Assembly (NCBI RefSeq): GCF_000176235.1 | Contig: NZ_ACZV01000005.1 | Span: forward strand, 992,001-1,056,000 | Reading direction: 5' to 3' | From: Vibrio orientalis CIP 102891 = ATCC 33934 | GTDB taxonomy: Bacteria; Pseudomonadota; Gammaproteobacteria; Enterobacterales; Vibrionaceae | DNA length: 64,000 nucleotides | Shown here: positions 9,377 through 19,401 of the stretch, one piece after another | Layout of the letters: each line of letters opens with the position of its first letter | Numbering within the stretch: position 1 is the first letter of the stretch | Translations under genes and position numbers: made by a program | The notes under the pieces: generated by a model | What the model was told of the DNA's origin: nothing | Databases searched by the model: none | The model's input: the letters and a program-made list of their open reading frames with translations, nothing else

Positions 9377-10324
9377 ATGAGCATCTACAATAAAATCCTA
9401 GTTGTTGCAGATATCAACAAAGAAGAGCAGCCTGCGCTAGCACGTGCTATGCAACTTGCTTCGAAAAGCCGATCTCCTAGTCGAGTGACTTTCTTCCTTT
9501 CTATTTACGACTTCTCTTACGATATGACCTCTATGTTGTCGATTGATGAGAGAGACGCAATGCGACGTGGTGTCATTCACCAACGTGAGCAATGGATGCA
9601 GAAAATCGCCAAAGATTATGTTGTTGAGGGTGTGGAGTTTGAAGTGCGCGTTGTCTGGCATAACAGACCTTATGAAGCCATTATTGCAGAGGTCTTTGCA
9701 GGCAGTCACGATATTGTCGTTAAAGGAACACGCAAACATGATGTCTTAGAGTCGGTTATTTTCACTCCTACCGATTGGCACCTATTGCGTAAATGCCCTT
9801 GCCCTGTGTTACTGATTAAAAACGCGGAGTGGCCAGAAAACTCAAGCATTTTGGCCTCAGTCCATGTGGGCTCGGAAAACGATACCCACCTTGGCCTTAA
9901 TGACTCTATGGTTGAGCAATTAAACAGCTTAACTGAGCGTCTTGATGCCAAACCTTATTTGGTCAACGCCTACCCTGTTACTCCGGCCAATATTACCATT
10001 GAACTACCTGAGTTTGATCCTTCTACCTATACTGACGCAGTGCGAGGTCATCACTTAACCGCGATGAAAGCACTAAGACAAAAGCATGGTTACGATGAAG
10101 AACAAACGGTTGTTGAGCAAGGCTTGCCTGAAGATGTTATCCCAGAAGCGGCAGAAAAGCTTAACGCAGCGATGGTGATTGTCGGTACAACTGGTCGTAC
10201 TGGCTTATCTGCAGTATTTATTGGTAATACAGCAGAGCACGTTATCGATAAGATTAACTGTGATGTCTTAGCCCTCAAACCGGATGGCTATATTAGCCCA
10301 CTCGACCCGAAAACTGCCATCTAA
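9377..10324 (+). CDS. uspE: Universal stress protein E (tandem Usp)
   Basis: A 315-residue protein made of two universal-stress domains. The first (about residues 1-150) ends VKGTRKHDVLESVIFTPTDWHLLRKCPCPVLLIK, the second (about 155-305) has the nucleotide-binding-type GTTGRTGLSAVFIGNTAEHVI. This double-domain form and its position beside fnr match UspE of enterobacteria, a cytoplasmic stress factor affecting motility and aggregation. AAGGAG lies eight bases upstream of the start. It converges with ttcA on a shared terminator. Confidence 0.95.
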   Translation: MSIYNKILVVADINKEEQPALARAMQLASKSRSPSRVTFFLSIYDFSYDMTSMLSIDERDAMRRGVIHQREQWMQKIAKDYVVEGVEFEVRVVWHNRPYEAIIAEVFAGSHDIVVKGTRKHDVLESVIFTPTDWHLLRKCPCPVLLIKNAEWPENSSILASVHVGSENDTHLGLNDSMVEQLNSLTERLDAKPYLVNAYPVTPANITIELPEFDPSTYTDAVRGHHLTAMKALRQKHGYDEEQTVVEQGLPEDVIPEAAEKLNAAMVIVGTTGRTGLSAVFIGNTAEHVIDKINCDVLALKPDGYISPLDPKTAI

Positions 10325-10340
10325 CGTAATCTAGACAAAT

Positions 10341-10374
10341 AAAAAAAGGAAGATAGTCACTATCTTCCTTTTTT
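10341..10374. terminator. Bidirectional intrinsic terminator between uspE and ttcA
   Basis: A hairpin with arms GGAAGATAGT and its near-complete complement is flanked by seven A on one side and six T on the other. It can end transcription from both converging genes. Confidence 0.9.
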
Positions 10375-10391
10375 GTATCTGTCGGTTTTGC

Positions 10392-11285
10392 TTAGATGTT
10401 AGTTACATCGATAAACATCGACTCATCAATGTTGGTTGATGAGACAATCGCTTCGCTAAACTCATACTCTTCGCGGCTACCTTCACGATCAAGCGGAAGG
10501 TTTTCAAAATCGAATAGATTTTTATCCGCAAGCTGGCTTGGGCTAACGTTTTGAATTGACTTAAAGATCGCTTCAACACGACCTGGCGTCTTCTTATCCC
10601 AATCGATAAGCATTGCTTTGATTGATTGACGCTGAAGGTTTTCCTGAGAACCACATAGGTTACATGGAATAATCGGGAACTCTTTGTGCTCAGCGTACTT
10701 AATCAGATCTTTTTCACGACAGTACGTTAATGGGCGAATTACCACGTTACGACCGTCGTCAGAGCGTAGCTTTGGTGGCATTGCCTTTAAACGAGAGCCG
10801 TGGAACATGTTTAGGAACATCGTTTCGACGATATCATCTAGGTGGTGTCCAAGTGCCAGTTTTGTCGCACCAATTTTCTCGGCGAACGAGTAAAGCGTAC
10901 CACGGCGCAGGCGCGAACATAGGCCACACGTCGTCTTACCTTCTGGAACCTTCTCTTTCACTACAGAGTACGTATCTTTATCGACAATGTAGTAAGGAAT
11001 GTTCAACGTTTCGAAGTAATCGGGAAGAATATGCTCAGGGAACCCTGGTTGCTTCTGATCTAAGTTAACAGCAACGACCTCAAATTTGATTGGTGCTGCT
11101 TTTTGTAGATTCAGTAGGATATCCAGCATCGCAAATGAATCCTTACCACCACTAATACATGCCATAACCACGTCACCTTCTTCGATCATGTTGTAGTCAG
11201 TAATGGCATTTCCAACGTTTCTTCTCAGACGTTTCTGAAGCTTGTTGAATTCTAGGGTTTCTTTTCTTGTATCTTTTTCGTTCAT
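10392..11285 (-). CDS. ttcA: tRNA 2-thiocytidine(32) synthetase
   Basis: A 297-residue PP-loop ATPase that thiolates cytidine 32 of tRNA using an Fe-S cluster. The PP-loop SGGKDSFA lies near residue 47, followed by the [10 protein letters not shown] pair (near 120) characteristic of TtcA and a further [13 protein letters not shown] motif near 210. It lies in the fnr-uspE-ttcA neighbourhood known from enterobacteria. It is transcribed alone on the minus strand, converging with uspE. Confidence 0.97.
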   Translation of the reverse strand: MNEKDTRKETLEFNKLQKRLRRNVGNAITDYNMIEEGDVVMACISGGKDSFAMLDILLNLQKAAPIKFEVVAVNLDQKQPGFPEHILPDYFETLNIPYYIVDKDTYSVVKEKVPEGKTTCGLCSRLRRGTLYSFAEKIGATKLALGHHLDDIVETMFLNMFHGSRLKAMPPKLRSDDGRNVVIRPLTYCREKDLIKYAEHKEFPIIPCNLCGSQENLQRQSIKAMLIDWDKKTPGRVEAIFKSIQNVSPSQLADKNLFDFENLPLDREGSREEYEFSEAIVSSTNIDESMFIDVTNI

Positions 11286-11453
11286 TGCGAGCTCTCATAT
11301 TGCCGACGAGTCGACAGTAGGATTTCCTAACGTGTTTTCTTGGGGCGTGGATTATACGAGCTTTTTAACGAGGATTAAATGCCTGTGTCGTTATAGGCAG
11401 ATAAAAGTGGGCGAATACTGATACAAGTTAGCTTTATCATCTTTCAATAGTAA

Positions 11454-11477
11454 TAAAGGCCGCTTTCGCGACCTTTA
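11454..11477 (-). terminator. Probable terminator of the DUF2987 operon
   Basis: An imperfect hairpin (AAAGG-CCGC against GCG-A-CCTTT) lies just past the stop at 11486; on the minus strand it runs into TTTATTA. The stem has one mismatch, so strength is uncertain. Confidence 0.5.
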
Positions 11478-11485
11478 ATCTTGTA

Positions 11486-12145
11486 TTAGTTTGCTTTTGG
11501 CAAGTAAGGCAATACCCTTGCTGTTTCGGCGGGTAGTGTCATTGTACCACCCGCCCCAATCTCTGACAGCGCGACTTGCACTTTGCCATCAACGATCTTC
11601 TTCGTAGATCCGTTAGAGAACGTGATTGTAGAGTTCAAGTTATCAGGAAACTCAAGCGTCACGCCCTCTACATCAGGAGTAAAGTAGCTCGCAAACATTC
11701 CGCCCAATTGTTCGAGAATAACTTGCATCTGTGGTAACAAGACTTCTACTTGGTCGTAACTGATCTCGCCCGACATCGGCTCTTTAGTCATGACGACCAT
11801 AGAAAAGTCACAGCGTGTATCCATCGGCGTATGAACGAATACCAGTGGATTTGCCGAACGTAGATTGCTATCTAATGGCACTATCACTTCGTTATACGGC
11901 GAAATGGTCAGTTCCTCGTAATGCTCTTCCTTTTCCATCCATGCTTTTTCAATGTTACACAACTTTTTAGTGTCGGCATTTAAGAAAAAGAAACCAACCT
12001 TCACATCATCATGCCCTTCTTTCGCATTCTGCTTCATATGAGAGTAGAGCTTAGAGTAGGTAAACATGTATTCTTGAGCTTGAATAGGTAAGGCAACAAC
12101 GCCGCTTAACGCTGCTGCCAAAATCGCTAACGATACTTTTTTCAT
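11486..12145 (-). CDS. DUF2987 family exported protein
   Basis: A 219-residue secreted protein with a clear signal peptide (MKKVSLAILAAALSGVVALPIQAQ, cleavage near residue 23). The mature part begins with the YSKLYSHMKQN pattern that I associate with DUF2987 of Vibrio and Shewanella, followed by a mostly beta domain with two cysteines (LCNIEKAW, TRCDFSM) that may pair in the periplasm. Function unknown. It is the last gene of a three-gene operon, 27 bases after the glucosaminidase gene. Confidence 0.85.
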   Translation of the reverse strand: MKKVSLAILAAALSGVVALPIQAQEYMFTYSKLYSHMKQNAKEGHDDVKVGFFFLNADTKKLCNIEKAWMEKEEHYEELTISPYNEVIVPLDSNLRSANPLVFVHTPMDTRCDFSMVVMTKEPMSGEISYDQVEVLLPQMQVILEQLGGMFASYFTPDVEGVTLEFPDNLNSTITFSNGSTKKIVDGKVQVALSEIGAGGTMTLPAETARVLPYLPKAN

Positions 12146-12172
12146 TGGTAGTTTTCTTTTTGGTTTAGCTAT

Positions 12173-13021
12173 TTATTGATTTGCTAGGGGTGATTCCCAG
12201 AACTGCACATTGTGCCTGATCATACTCTGCAAATCGTTGACGTATGCCTCACCTCGCTCAGAGTATTTAAGTAAACCATTACTCAAGGCAATCGCAGCTT
12301 CAGTATCCGTTAGACTTTGTCCTGCGAGGTGGCGTTGGTAACGTATTTCTCTCAACTCTTCATAGGCGCGATTACGATTTACATTCATGAAGTAACCATG
12401 TATCGATTGCTGAACAGAGCTGAAACTAGCCACTTCATGGCTCATACCTTCACCACGTTGCAGCGGAACCAGCCCGCAACCTTGGCTGTAACACCACTGA
12501 CCAAAATAATTATTTGCTTGGGTTGCGAAACGCGATGTTCCCCATGCGGATTCGTTTGCACCCTGCACTAAAACCAACGCCTCAGGTATAACGTCAACTC
12601 GGTGCAACATCAAATCTAGCCACTCCGTGGTAATGCCATCGGCTGGCACTTCCGCTTTGTATAGCTTACCTAACTTAATCGCGTAGCTTTGGTCTGCTTG
12701 TTCAATCGATTGACTATCGAAATGATCTTTTAGTTGTTCGAGTCGCGCCCTTTCTTTGAAAATTCGTTGGTTTTCTAATGCGATACCAGGTCTTAAATAG
12801 TCAAAGAACGCTTGTTTTTTCTGTTTGGTATCTTTGATGGCAGAAAAATTCGGTGCGCCGCCAACAGACTTTCCAACCATTAACGATTCGGAAGGTCTAC
12901 TTTGCTTACGTTCTTCTACCCGACTTTCTGACACTCGTTGTTGTGTTTGCTCGTAGCCATAAAAACTACAGCCGGCAATCACGCCAGCTGCAGCGATAGC
13001 AATGAACTCACTCTTACGCAT
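12173..13021 (-). CDS. Bax-like glucosaminidase-domain protein
   Basis: A 282-residue protein of the Bax/mannosyl-glycoprotein endo-beta-N-acetylglucosaminidase family. The N-terminus (MRKSEFIAIAAAGVIAGCSFYG) ends in a lipobox-like AGC, suggesting an outer-membrane lipoprotein. The catalytic-type segment ALVLVQGANESAWGTSRFA contains the conserved glutamate, and NNYFGQWCYSQGCGLVPL follows as in Bax. The ATG at 13021 is preferred to an upstream ATG at 13081, since it places the signal sequence at the start; it overlaps the upstream gene by eight bases. Probably trims peptidoglycan (inference). Confidence 0.85.
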   Translation of the reverse strand: MRKSEFIAIAAAGVIAGCSFYGYEQTQQRVSESRVEERKQSRPSESLMVGKSVGGAPNFSAIKDTKQKKQAFFDYLRPGIALENQRIFKERARLEQLKDHFDSQSIEQADQSYAIKLGKLYKAEVPADGITTEWLDLMLHRVDVIPEALVLVQGANESAWGTSRFATQANNYFGQWCYSQGCGLVPLQRGEGMSHEVASFSSVQQSIHGYFMNVNRNRAYEELREIRYQRHLAGQSLTDTEAAIALSNGLLKYSERGEAYVNDLQSMIRHNVQFWESPLANQ

Positions 13022-13820
13022 TGAACACTTGTGGATCGTTGTCATCGTTATCGTCTTCATCTTTTGGTCGGTCGGAGGCAATAATTTTCAATTTAATGCC
13101 AAACATATTGCGGTAAACAATGCCTTTTACATGGAAGAAGAAAGGCAATACGAAGATTAAGCCAAGCCCATAGAACATCATGCCTACGACAAACATGATA
13201 GTAACGAGTGAGTAGATTCCTGCTAATACGATAATCTTCTTATTGACGGCTCTTAGCGACAACAATAAAGATTGCATTGGCGGAATCTGCTTCTCACAGA
13301 TCAATAAAATGGCATTACTGAACGCTAGAGATAGATATAGAGAAAGGAATGGGAAGATCATTCCGGCAATACCCTGCAGTAATAAGCTAAACAAAGTCGC
13401 CAAAATTACGGGCATTGTATATTGCAAGCCTTTGCCAATATGACGTGGTTTAGTTGTCAGACCCGCAGCATGACTCATCGCCATCAAACTAATACCCGCA
13501 TAAATCGGAGCGCTAATCACTTCGTAGCTAAAATTGGCGACCATAATGGCATTGAAGATACTTGGGTCAAACGCCTCAGGGTTGGTAAAAGCATCAAGGA
13601 TAATTCCTGGGTTACCAAGTTGTAGCTTTAATGCGATATAGAAAATCGCTAACTGCAAAGCGATTAAGATGATAATAGACGGAGAGAAAGACAAAAAGTT
13701 CTTAATGGTATGTTGCCATGCCTCCTTTATTACCTCTCCGGCTTTAAGTTCGTAGTCACCTGACAGTGCACGATCTACGCTACCGCCTAAATTGAAGTCT
13801 TTTTCAATGTCGTTATTCAT
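13014..13820 (-). CDS. Polytopic membrane protein of unknown function
   Basis: A 268-residue protein with about six hydrophobic segments (near residues 42-64, 105-130, 140-165, 165-180, 195-215, 220-240), a short soluble N-terminus containing LSGDYELKAGEVIKEAW, and an acidic tail (DRPKDEDDNDDND). It resembles the BPSS1780/DUF-type integral membrane proteins often seen in gamma-proteobacteria, but I cannot name the family firmly. It is first in the operon with the Bax-like and DUF2987 genes and overlaps the next start, implying coupled translation. Confidence 0.75.
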   Translation of the reverse strand: MNNDIEKDFNLGGSVDRALSGDYELKAGEVIKEAWQHTIKNFLSFSPSIIILIALQLAIFYIALKLQLGNPGIILDAFTNPEAFDPSIFNAIMVANFSYEVISAPIYAGISLMAMSHAAGLTTKPRHIGKGLQYTMPVILATLFSLLLQGIAGMIFPFLSLYLSLAFSNAILLICEKQIPPMQSLLLSLRAVNKKIIVLAGIYSLVTIMFVVGMMFYGLGLIFVLPFFFHVKGIVYRNMFGIKLKIIASDRPKDEDDNDDNDPQVFNA

Positions 13821-14190
13821 TCTTGAACCTAGTGCTTAGTTGACAATAACCAAGCTAACTTGTTGATAGAAAATTGCATTCATTATACTGCAAGCGAGCA
13901 CAGTCTAAAATCAGATCTCATCTTGTCACTTGCTTTCTTGACTATTTGGTTGATAATTAACCACTAAACGCATCATATCAATGCTTTATTCTCGAAGGAC
14001 GTTACGGAAATTATCCTCTTTGTACGCTGTTTAATTGGCGTACTGAGAGTATGGTAAGGAATGTTTACTTTTACCTGCAAAATTTTTTCTGTTTCAAGAT
14101 AAGAAAATGCTTTGAATTCACACTTTTGGTGATTATGATGCGCGCCTCTAATTTGTGTAACGACAGGTCATTTTCTTAAATGATTTACAA
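13821..14190. other. Intergenic region between divergent operons
   Basis: About 370 bases without a convincing gene separate the minus-strand three-gene operon from potA. It should carry promoters for both. The most visible promoter-like sequence is the one listed at 14112-14139. Confidence 0.5.
14112..14139 (+). promoter_or_regulatory. Putative sigma70 promoter for potABCD
   Basis: TTGAAT and TATGAT are separated by 16 bases, ending about 50 bases before the potA start. The match is good, but the prediction rests on sequence alone. Confidence 0.45.
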
Positions 14191-15333
14191 ATGACCAAGG
14201 TGGGAGAAAAACAGACGTTGAACGCTAAACAAAAAGCAGAACAACCAGTTGTTCGTTTGACTGGTATCAGTAAAAGTTTTGATGGTAAAGAAATCATCGG
14301 TAACCTTAATCTAGATGTTAACCATGGTGAGTTTCTTACGATACTTGGCCCATCTGGCTGCGGTAAAACAACCGTGTTAAGGATGATTGCTGGTTTCGAA
14401 ACCGCTGATAATGGTGACATCATTCTAGACAATCAGAATGTTACATCAGTCCCTGCTGAACAAAGGCACGTCAACACTGTATTCCAAAGTTACGCACTCT
14501 TCCCTCACATGACGGTATTCGAGAACGTAGCATTCGGCCTACGCATGCAGAAAGTACCATCAGCTGATATTGAACCACGTGTGATGGAAGCATTACGTAT
14601 GGTACGCCTAGAGAAAATGGCGCAGCGTAAACCACATCAACTTTCTGGTGGTCAGCAGCAGCGTATCGCGATTGCTCGTGCAGTCGTGAACAAGCCAAAA
14701 GTACTGCTACTTGACGAATCGCTATCTGCGCTTGACTACAAACTGCGTAAACAGATGCAGATCGAGCTTAAACAGCTTCAGCGTCAGCTAGGCATTACGT
14801 TCATCTTCGTAACACACGATCAAGAAGAAGCTTTGTCGATGTCTGACCGTATTATCGTTATGCGTGACGGCGTGATTGAACAAGATGGCTCTCCTCGTGA
14901 AATTTACGAAGAACCGAAGAACTTGTTCGTTGCTCGCTTCATCGGTGAAATCAATGTGTTCGATACGACGATGATTGAGCGTATCGATGACAAACGCATC
15001 CGCGCTGAAATCGAAGGTGTTGAATCTATCGTTTACTACGATAAAGATGCAAATGCTGGCGATAAGCTGCAAGTCCTATTGCGCCCAGAAGACTTACGTA
15101 TCGAAGAGATCAAAGAGTCTGAGCAAAAAGGCATCGTTGGTCATGTGACCGAACGTACTTATAAAGGCATGACTTTAGACTCAGTGATCGAACTTGAGTC
15201 TGGTATGCGTGTAATGGTGAGCGAGTTCTTCAACGAAGATGATCCTGATGTTGACCACTCTCTTGGACAAAAAGTTGCTATCACTTGGGTAGAAAGCTGG
15301 GAGGTGGTGTTAAATGATAAGCAAGAAGCTTAA
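14191..15333 (+). CDS. potA: Spermidine/putrescine ABC transporter ATP-binding protein
   Basis: A 380-residue ABC ATPase with Walker [10 protein letters not shown], signature LSGGQQQR, Walker B LLLDES and a C-terminal regulatory OB-type domain ([10 protein letters not shown]). It powers polyamine uptake with PotB, PotC and PotD. The start is uncertain: ATG at 14191, GTG at 14200 or TTG at 14218; none has a textbook site, though GGGAG precedes the TTG. The GTG would give 377 residues. The 3' end overlaps potB by 20 bases. Confidence 0.95.
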   Translation: MTKVGEKQTLNAKQKAEQPVVRLTGISKSFDGKEIIGNLNLDVNHGEFLTILGPSGCGKTTVLRMIAGFETADNGDIILDNQNVTSVPAEQRHVNTVFQSYALFPHMTVFENVAFGLRMQKVPSADIEPRVMEALRMVRLEKMAQRKPHQLSGGQQQRIAIARAVVNKPKVLLLDESLSALDYKLRKQMQIELKQLQRQLGITFIFVTHDQEEALSMSDRIIVMRDGVIEQDGSPREIYEEPKNLFVARFIGEINVFDTTMIERIDDKRIRAEIEGVESIVYYDKDANAGDKLQVLLRPEDLRIEEIKESEQKGIVGHVTERTYKGMTLDSVIELESGMRVMVSEFFNEDDPDVDHSLGQKVAITWVESWEVVLNDKQEA

Positions 15334-16174
15334 TCTTCAAAACGCGATCATCACGCTTATCGTAGGTTGGCTAACGCTTTTCGTTTTGGTGCCAAACCTA
15401 ATGATTATTGGTACCAGCTTCCTTACTCGTGATGAAGCAAACTTAATTGAGATGACCTTCACGCTAGATAACTATCTACGCTTGATGGACCCACTTTACG
15501 CTAAGGTGCTACTCCACTCTTTCTACATGGCAATTGTTGCGACACTGCTGTGTTTGGTGATTGGTTATCCTTTTGCGTACATCGTGGCGAAGATGCCAGA
15601 GAAATGGCGTCCAATTATGTTGTTCTTAGTGATCGTGCCATTTTGGACTAACTCACTAATCCGTACTTACGGTCTGAAAATCGTCCTAGGTACGCAAGGC
15701 ATCTTGAACAAGTCTCTAATGGCGATGGAGATCATCGATAAACCAATGCGACTGATGTACACAGAAACAGCAGTAATGATTGGTTTAGTCTATATCTTGC
15801 TACCGTTTATGATTCTTCCACTCTACTCCGCTATCGAAAAACTTGACGATACCTATGTAGAAGCTGCGAAAGACTTAGGCGCGAACAAGTTCCAGATCTT
15901 CACTAAGGTAACTTTACCTCTAACGATGCCTGGCATTATCGGCGGCTGTTTACTTGTACTACTGCCTGCTCTTGGAATGTTCTACATTTCAGATCTTCTG
16001 GGCGGTGCGAAGAACCTACTGATTGGTAACGTAATTAAGAGCCAAGTTCTTAATGCACGTGACTGGCCATTTGGTGCGGCAACCAGTATTGCCCTAACCA
16101 TTGCGATGGCTGTGATGCTATATGCCTACTACAGAGCGGGTAAGCTATTGAATAAGAAAGTGGAGCTAGACTGA
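15314..16174 (+). CDS. potB: Spermidine/putrescine ABC transporter permease
   Basis: A 286-residue inner-membrane permease with six helices and the binding-protein-dependent transport EAA loop ([23 protein letters not shown]), which docks on PotA. The start overlaps the potA end, and GGGAGG lies just upstream. Its stop overlaps the potC start by one base. Confidence 0.96.
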   Translation: MISKKLNLQNAIITLIVGWLTLFVLVPNLMIIGTSFLTRDEANLIEMTFTLDNYLRLMDPLYAKVLLHSFYMAIVATLLCLVIGYPFAYIVAKMPEKWRPIMLFLVIVPFWTNSLIRTYGLKIVLGTQGILNKSLMAMEIIDKPMRLMYTETAVMIGLVYILLPFMILPLYSAIEKLDDTYVEAAKDLGANKFQIFTKVTLPLTMPGIIGGCLLVLLPALGMFYISDLLGGAKNLLIGNVIKSQVLNARDWPFGAATSIALTIAMAVMLYAYYRAGKLLNKKVELD

Positions 16175-16944
16175 TGGGACGTACAGTTAGATTTAGCTTT
16201 ATGGCATTGGTGTATGCATTCCTGTATTTGCCAATCATTGTTTTAATCGTCAACTCATTCAATGCCAACAAATTTGGTATGAAATGGGGAGGCTTCACCA
16301 CTAAGTGGTACGAGACTTTAGTTAATAACGACAGCTTGATGCAAGCTGCATGGCACTCGTTGAATGTAGCGGTATTCTCTGCAACTGCAGCGACCATCAT
16401 TGGTAGTTTAACCGCGGTTGCCCTATTCCGTTACTCGTTCAAAGGTAAAGGCGTAGTCAATGGGATGCTTTTTGTTGTGATGATGTCCCCTGACATCGTG
16501 ATGGCAATCTCGTTACTGGCACTGTTCTTAGTAATGGGAGCGCAACTTGGTTTCCTAACCTTGTTGGTTGCACACATTACCTTCTGTCTACCGTTCGTTG
16601 TCGTTACGGTATACAGCCGATTGAATGGCTTCGATGTAAAAATGCTTGAAGCAGCAAAAGATCTTGGTGCAAGTGAATGGGTTATCTTAAAACAGATTAT
16701 TCTACCACTGGCTAAACCAGCGGTTGCTGCCGGTTGGCTATTGAGCTTTACCCTGTCTTTAGATGACGTGATTATCAGTTCATTCGTGACGGGGCCTACG
16801 TACGAAATTCTACCATTGAAGATTTATTCAATGGTGAAGGTTGGCATTTCACCTGAAGTGAATGCCTTAGCAACAGTCATGCTGATTGTTTCTTTAATCC
16901 TTGTGGTAACTTCTCAGTTGCTTGCAAGAGAGAAAGTGAAGTAG
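16174..16944 (+). CDS. potC: Spermidine/putrescine ABC transporter permease
   Basis: A 256-residue permease, partner of PotB, with six helices and the EAA motif [22 protein letters not shown]. Translation is coupled to potB. A hairpin terminator follows before potD, which may adjust the ratio of binding protein to membrane components. Confidence 0.96.
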   Translation: MGRTVRFSFMALVYAFLYLPIIVLIVNSFNANKFGMKWGGFTTKWYETLVNNDSLMQAAWHSLNVAVFSATAATIIGSLTAVALFRYSFKGKGVVNGMLFVVMMSPDIVMAISLLALFLVMGAQLGFLTLLVAHITFCLPFVVVTVYSRLNGFDVKMLEAAKDLGASEWVILKQIILPLAKPAVAAGWLLSFTLSLDDVIISSFVTGPTYEILPLKIYSMVKVGISPEVNALATVMLIVSLILVVTSQLLAREKVK

Positions 16945-16964
16945 AATCGCTTTCAATTTAACGA

Positions 16965-16995
16965 AACAGAATGGCATTTTGTCATTCTGTTTTTC
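16965..16995 (+). terminator. Intrinsic terminator or attenuator between potC and potD
   Basis: Arms AAACAGAATG and CATTCTGTTT enclose a nine-base loop, followed by TTTC. It lies 20 bases after the potC stop. Confidence 0.7.
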
Positions 16996-17057
16996 TATCT
17001 ACTGCCGTAAATACATCAACTTATGATGTGGCAACGTTTGGTTTGGAGCTAACGTAA

Positions 17058-18092
17058 ATGAAAAAATGGGCTACTCTATTAGCTGGTAGTGCATGTGCGC
17101 TTTCCCTGTTCTCAGGTTCAGTTGCAGCGGACGAAAACAAAGAACTCGTATTTATGAACTGGGGTCCTTACATCAACAGTAACCTCCTAGAACAATTTAC
17201 TGAAGAAACTGGTATCAAGGTTATTTACTCGACTTACGAGTCAAACGAAACCTTGTATGCAAAGCTAAAAACACATAACCAAGGTTATGACCTAGTCGTA
17301 CCTTCGACTTACTTCGTCGCTAAGATGCGCGATGAAGGTATGCTACAAAAGATCGATAAGTCAAAGCTAAGTAACTTCTCTAATCTAGATAAGAACTACC
17401 TAGATAAGCCTTACGATCCAAACAACGACTACTCTATTCCACACGTTGTTGCTATTACAGGTCTTGCAGTGAATGCAGACATGTACGATCCAAATGACTT
17501 TACTAGCTGGGCGGATCTATGGAACCCGGAGCTTGAAGGTCAGTTGATGATGATGGATGACACTCGTGAAGTGTTCCACATCGCACTACGTAAGCTTGGT
17601 TACTCAGGTAACTCTAAAGATCCTAAACAGATTGATGAAGCGTATGCTGAGCTACAGAAGCTGATGCCAAACGTTCTTGTATTCAACTCTGACAACCCTG
17701 GTGCGCCATACATGTCAGGCGAAGTTGGCGTTGGTATGCTTTGGAACGGCAGCGCAGCAGCAGCGCAAAACGAAGGTATGAACCTTAAACTGGTATTCCC
17801 TAAAGAAGGTGGTATCGGCTGGGTTGATAACTTTGCAATTTCTTCAGGTGCAAAAAACGTAGAAGCGGCACATAAGATGATCGACTTCCTTCTACGCCCT
17901 GAAATCGCTGAGCAAATTTCTCGTGATACTGGCTACTTAACAGCAGTTGAAGCATCTAACGCTAAGTTTAAAGATGTCGCTCCTCTGTTCCCATCACAAG
18001 AAGACCTTGACCGCGTAGAGTGGCAAGACGCTGTTGGCGATATGACAGTTAAGTACGAAGAGTACTTCTTAAAACTAAAAGCTGGTCAGTAA
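17058..18092 (+). CDS. potD: Spermidine/putrescine-binding periplasmic protein, first copy
   Basis: A 344-residue periplasmic binding protein with signal peptide (ending near SVAADEN). The mature start LVFMNWGPYINSNLLEQFTEETGIKVIYSTYESNE is typical of PotD. It is closely related to the following gene but differs at ligand-side segments (GWVDNFAISSGAK against FWMDSLAIPAEAK). In V. cholerae the equivalent copies are called PotD2 and PotD1, the latter binding norspermidine and spermidine; from gene order this would be the PotD2 equivalent. Ligand not deducible here. Confidence 0.93.
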   Translation: MKKWATLLAGSACALSLFSGSVAADENKELVFMNWGPYINSNLLEQFTEETGIKVIYSTYESNETLYAKLKTHNQGYDLVVPSTYFVAKMRDEGMLQKIDKSKLSNFSNLDKNYLDKPYDPNNDYSIPHVVAITGLAVNADMYDPNDFTSWADLWNPELEGQLMMMDDTREVFHIALRKLGYSGNSKDPKQIDEAYAELQKLMPNVLVFNSDNPGAPYMSGEVGVGMLWNGSAAAAQNEGMNLKLVFPKEGGIGWVDNFAISSGAKNVEAAHKMIDFLLRPEIAEQISRDTGYLTAVEASNAKFKDVAPLFPSQEDLDRVEWQDAVGDMTVKYEEYFLKLKAGQ

Positions 18093-18111
18093 TAACTAGC
18101 GGTTTTGTAAA

Positions 18112-18138
18112 AATAGGCAGCCTCGGCTGCCTATTTTC
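18112..18138 (+). terminator. Terminator after first potD
   Basis: Arms AATAGGCAGCC and GGCTGCCTATT around a two-base loop, followed by TTCG. A strong stem that would end or attenuate transcription before the second copy. Confidence 0.75.
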
Positions 18139-18265
18139 GTTTTCACTGATATACTTACGCCCTGCTAGACTTGTCATGAAGATAAGTAAGTTTGATACGA
18201 TGGTTTTATCAGCGCAGATATCTGTGAAGATCGCCGCCTATAAGACAAAATAAAACGGAAAAAGA

Positions 18266-19303
18266 ATGAAAAGTAAATTCTACGCAAGCGCACTTTGTGC
18301 AGCGACTTTAATCGCTTCGCCAGCAATGGCTGCTGACCAAGAACTTTATTTCTACAACTGGTCTGAATACATTCCAAGTGAAGTTCTTGAAGACTTTACA
18401 AAAGAGACTGGTATTAAAGTCATTTACTCGACTTACGAGTCAAATGAAAGCATGTATGCAAAGCTTAAAACGCAAGGTTCAGGATACGATTTAGTAGTAC
18501 CGTCTACATATTTCGTTTCTAAGATGCGTAAAGAAGGCATGCTTCAGAAGATCGATAAGGACAAACTGTCTCATTTTGCTGACTTGGACACTAATTTCCT
18601 AAACAAACCTTTTGATCCAAGCAACAATTACTCAATCCCTTACATCTGGGGTGCGACGGGTATTGGTATTAACTCTGACATGCTAGATGCATCATCTGTA
18701 ACTAAGTGGGATGACTTCTGGGATAGCAAGTGGGAAGGCCAACTTATGCTAATGGATGACTCTCGTGAAGTTTTCCATATCGCACTGACTAAGCTTGGTT
18801 ACTCACCAAATACAACCAACCCAGATGAAATTAAAGCTGCTTACGAAGAGCTTAAAAAGCTAATGCCAAATGTATTGGTATTTAACTCTGATTTCCCTGC
18901 TAACCCATACCTAGCGGGTGAAGTTTCACTAGGCATGCTTTGGAACGGCAGCGCATACATGGCGCGTCAAGAAGGCGCTTCTATTGATATCATTTGGCCA
19001 GAAAAAGGCACAGTATTTTGGATGGACAGCTTAGCGATCCCTGCTGAAGCTAAAAATGTTGACGCTGCACATAAGATGATCGACTTCCTTCTTCGTCCAG
19101 AGAACGCTGCAAAAATTGCTTTAGAGATTGGTTACCCGACTCCAGTTGCTACGGCTCACAAGCTTCTTCCTGAAGAGTTTGCTAACGACACAAGTATCTT
19201 CCCTCCTCAAGAAGTAATGGATAGCGGTACTTGGCAAGACGAAGTAGGCGAAGCAAGCGTTCTTTATGACGAGTACTTCCAAAAGCTGAAAGTCAATAAC
19301 TAA
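18266..19303 (+). CDS. potD: Spermidine/putrescine-binding periplasmic protein, second copy
   Basis: A 345-residue PotD paralogue with signal peptide MKSKFYASALCAATLIASPAMA. It shares long runs with the first copy, at the DNA level too (three identical blocks of 21-26 bases near 18422, 18940 and 19069). By order it matches V. cholerae PotD1, the norspermidine/spermidine receptor that influences biofilm formation. It lies 170 bases after the first copy, beyond a terminator, so it may have its own promoter. Confidence 0.93.
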   Translation: MKSKFYASALCAATLIASPAMAADQELYFYNWSEYIPSEVLEDFTKETGIKVIYSTYESNESMYAKLKTQGSGYDLVVPSTYFVSKMRKEGMLQKIDKDKLSHFADLDTNFLNKPFDPSNNYSIPYIWGATGIGINSDMLDASSVTKWDDFWDSKWEGQLMLMDDSREVFHIALTKLGYSPNTTNPDEIKAAYEELKKLMPNVLVFNSDFPANPYLAGEVSLGMLWNGSAYMARQEGASIDIIWPEKGTVFWMDSLAIPAEAKNVDAAHKMIDFLLRPENAAKIALEIGYPTPVATAHKLLPEEFANDTSIFPPQEVMDSGTWQDEVGEASVLYDEYFQKLKVNN

Positions 19304-19335
19304 TCACAGACTTTAAAAATCAGTTATATACTTAA

Positions 19336-19363
19336 AGAGCGGCAATATGCCGCTCTGTTTTTA
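19336..19363 (+). terminator. Terminator of the pot operon
   Basis: Arms AGAGCGGC and GCCGCTCT around a five-base loop, then GTTTTTA. A canonical intrinsic terminator 32 bases after the stop of the second potD. Confidence 0.9.
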
Positions 19364-19401
19364 TTTGGGGAAAACCTCTTAAAGCTAGCTAAGGATGAGC
19401 T

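Noticed and set aside
9774..9790. TTGGCAC...TTGC in uspE, resembling a sigma54 promoter
   Set aside because: GG and GC are 10 bases apart, not 12, and it is inside a gene with nothing downstream to serve.
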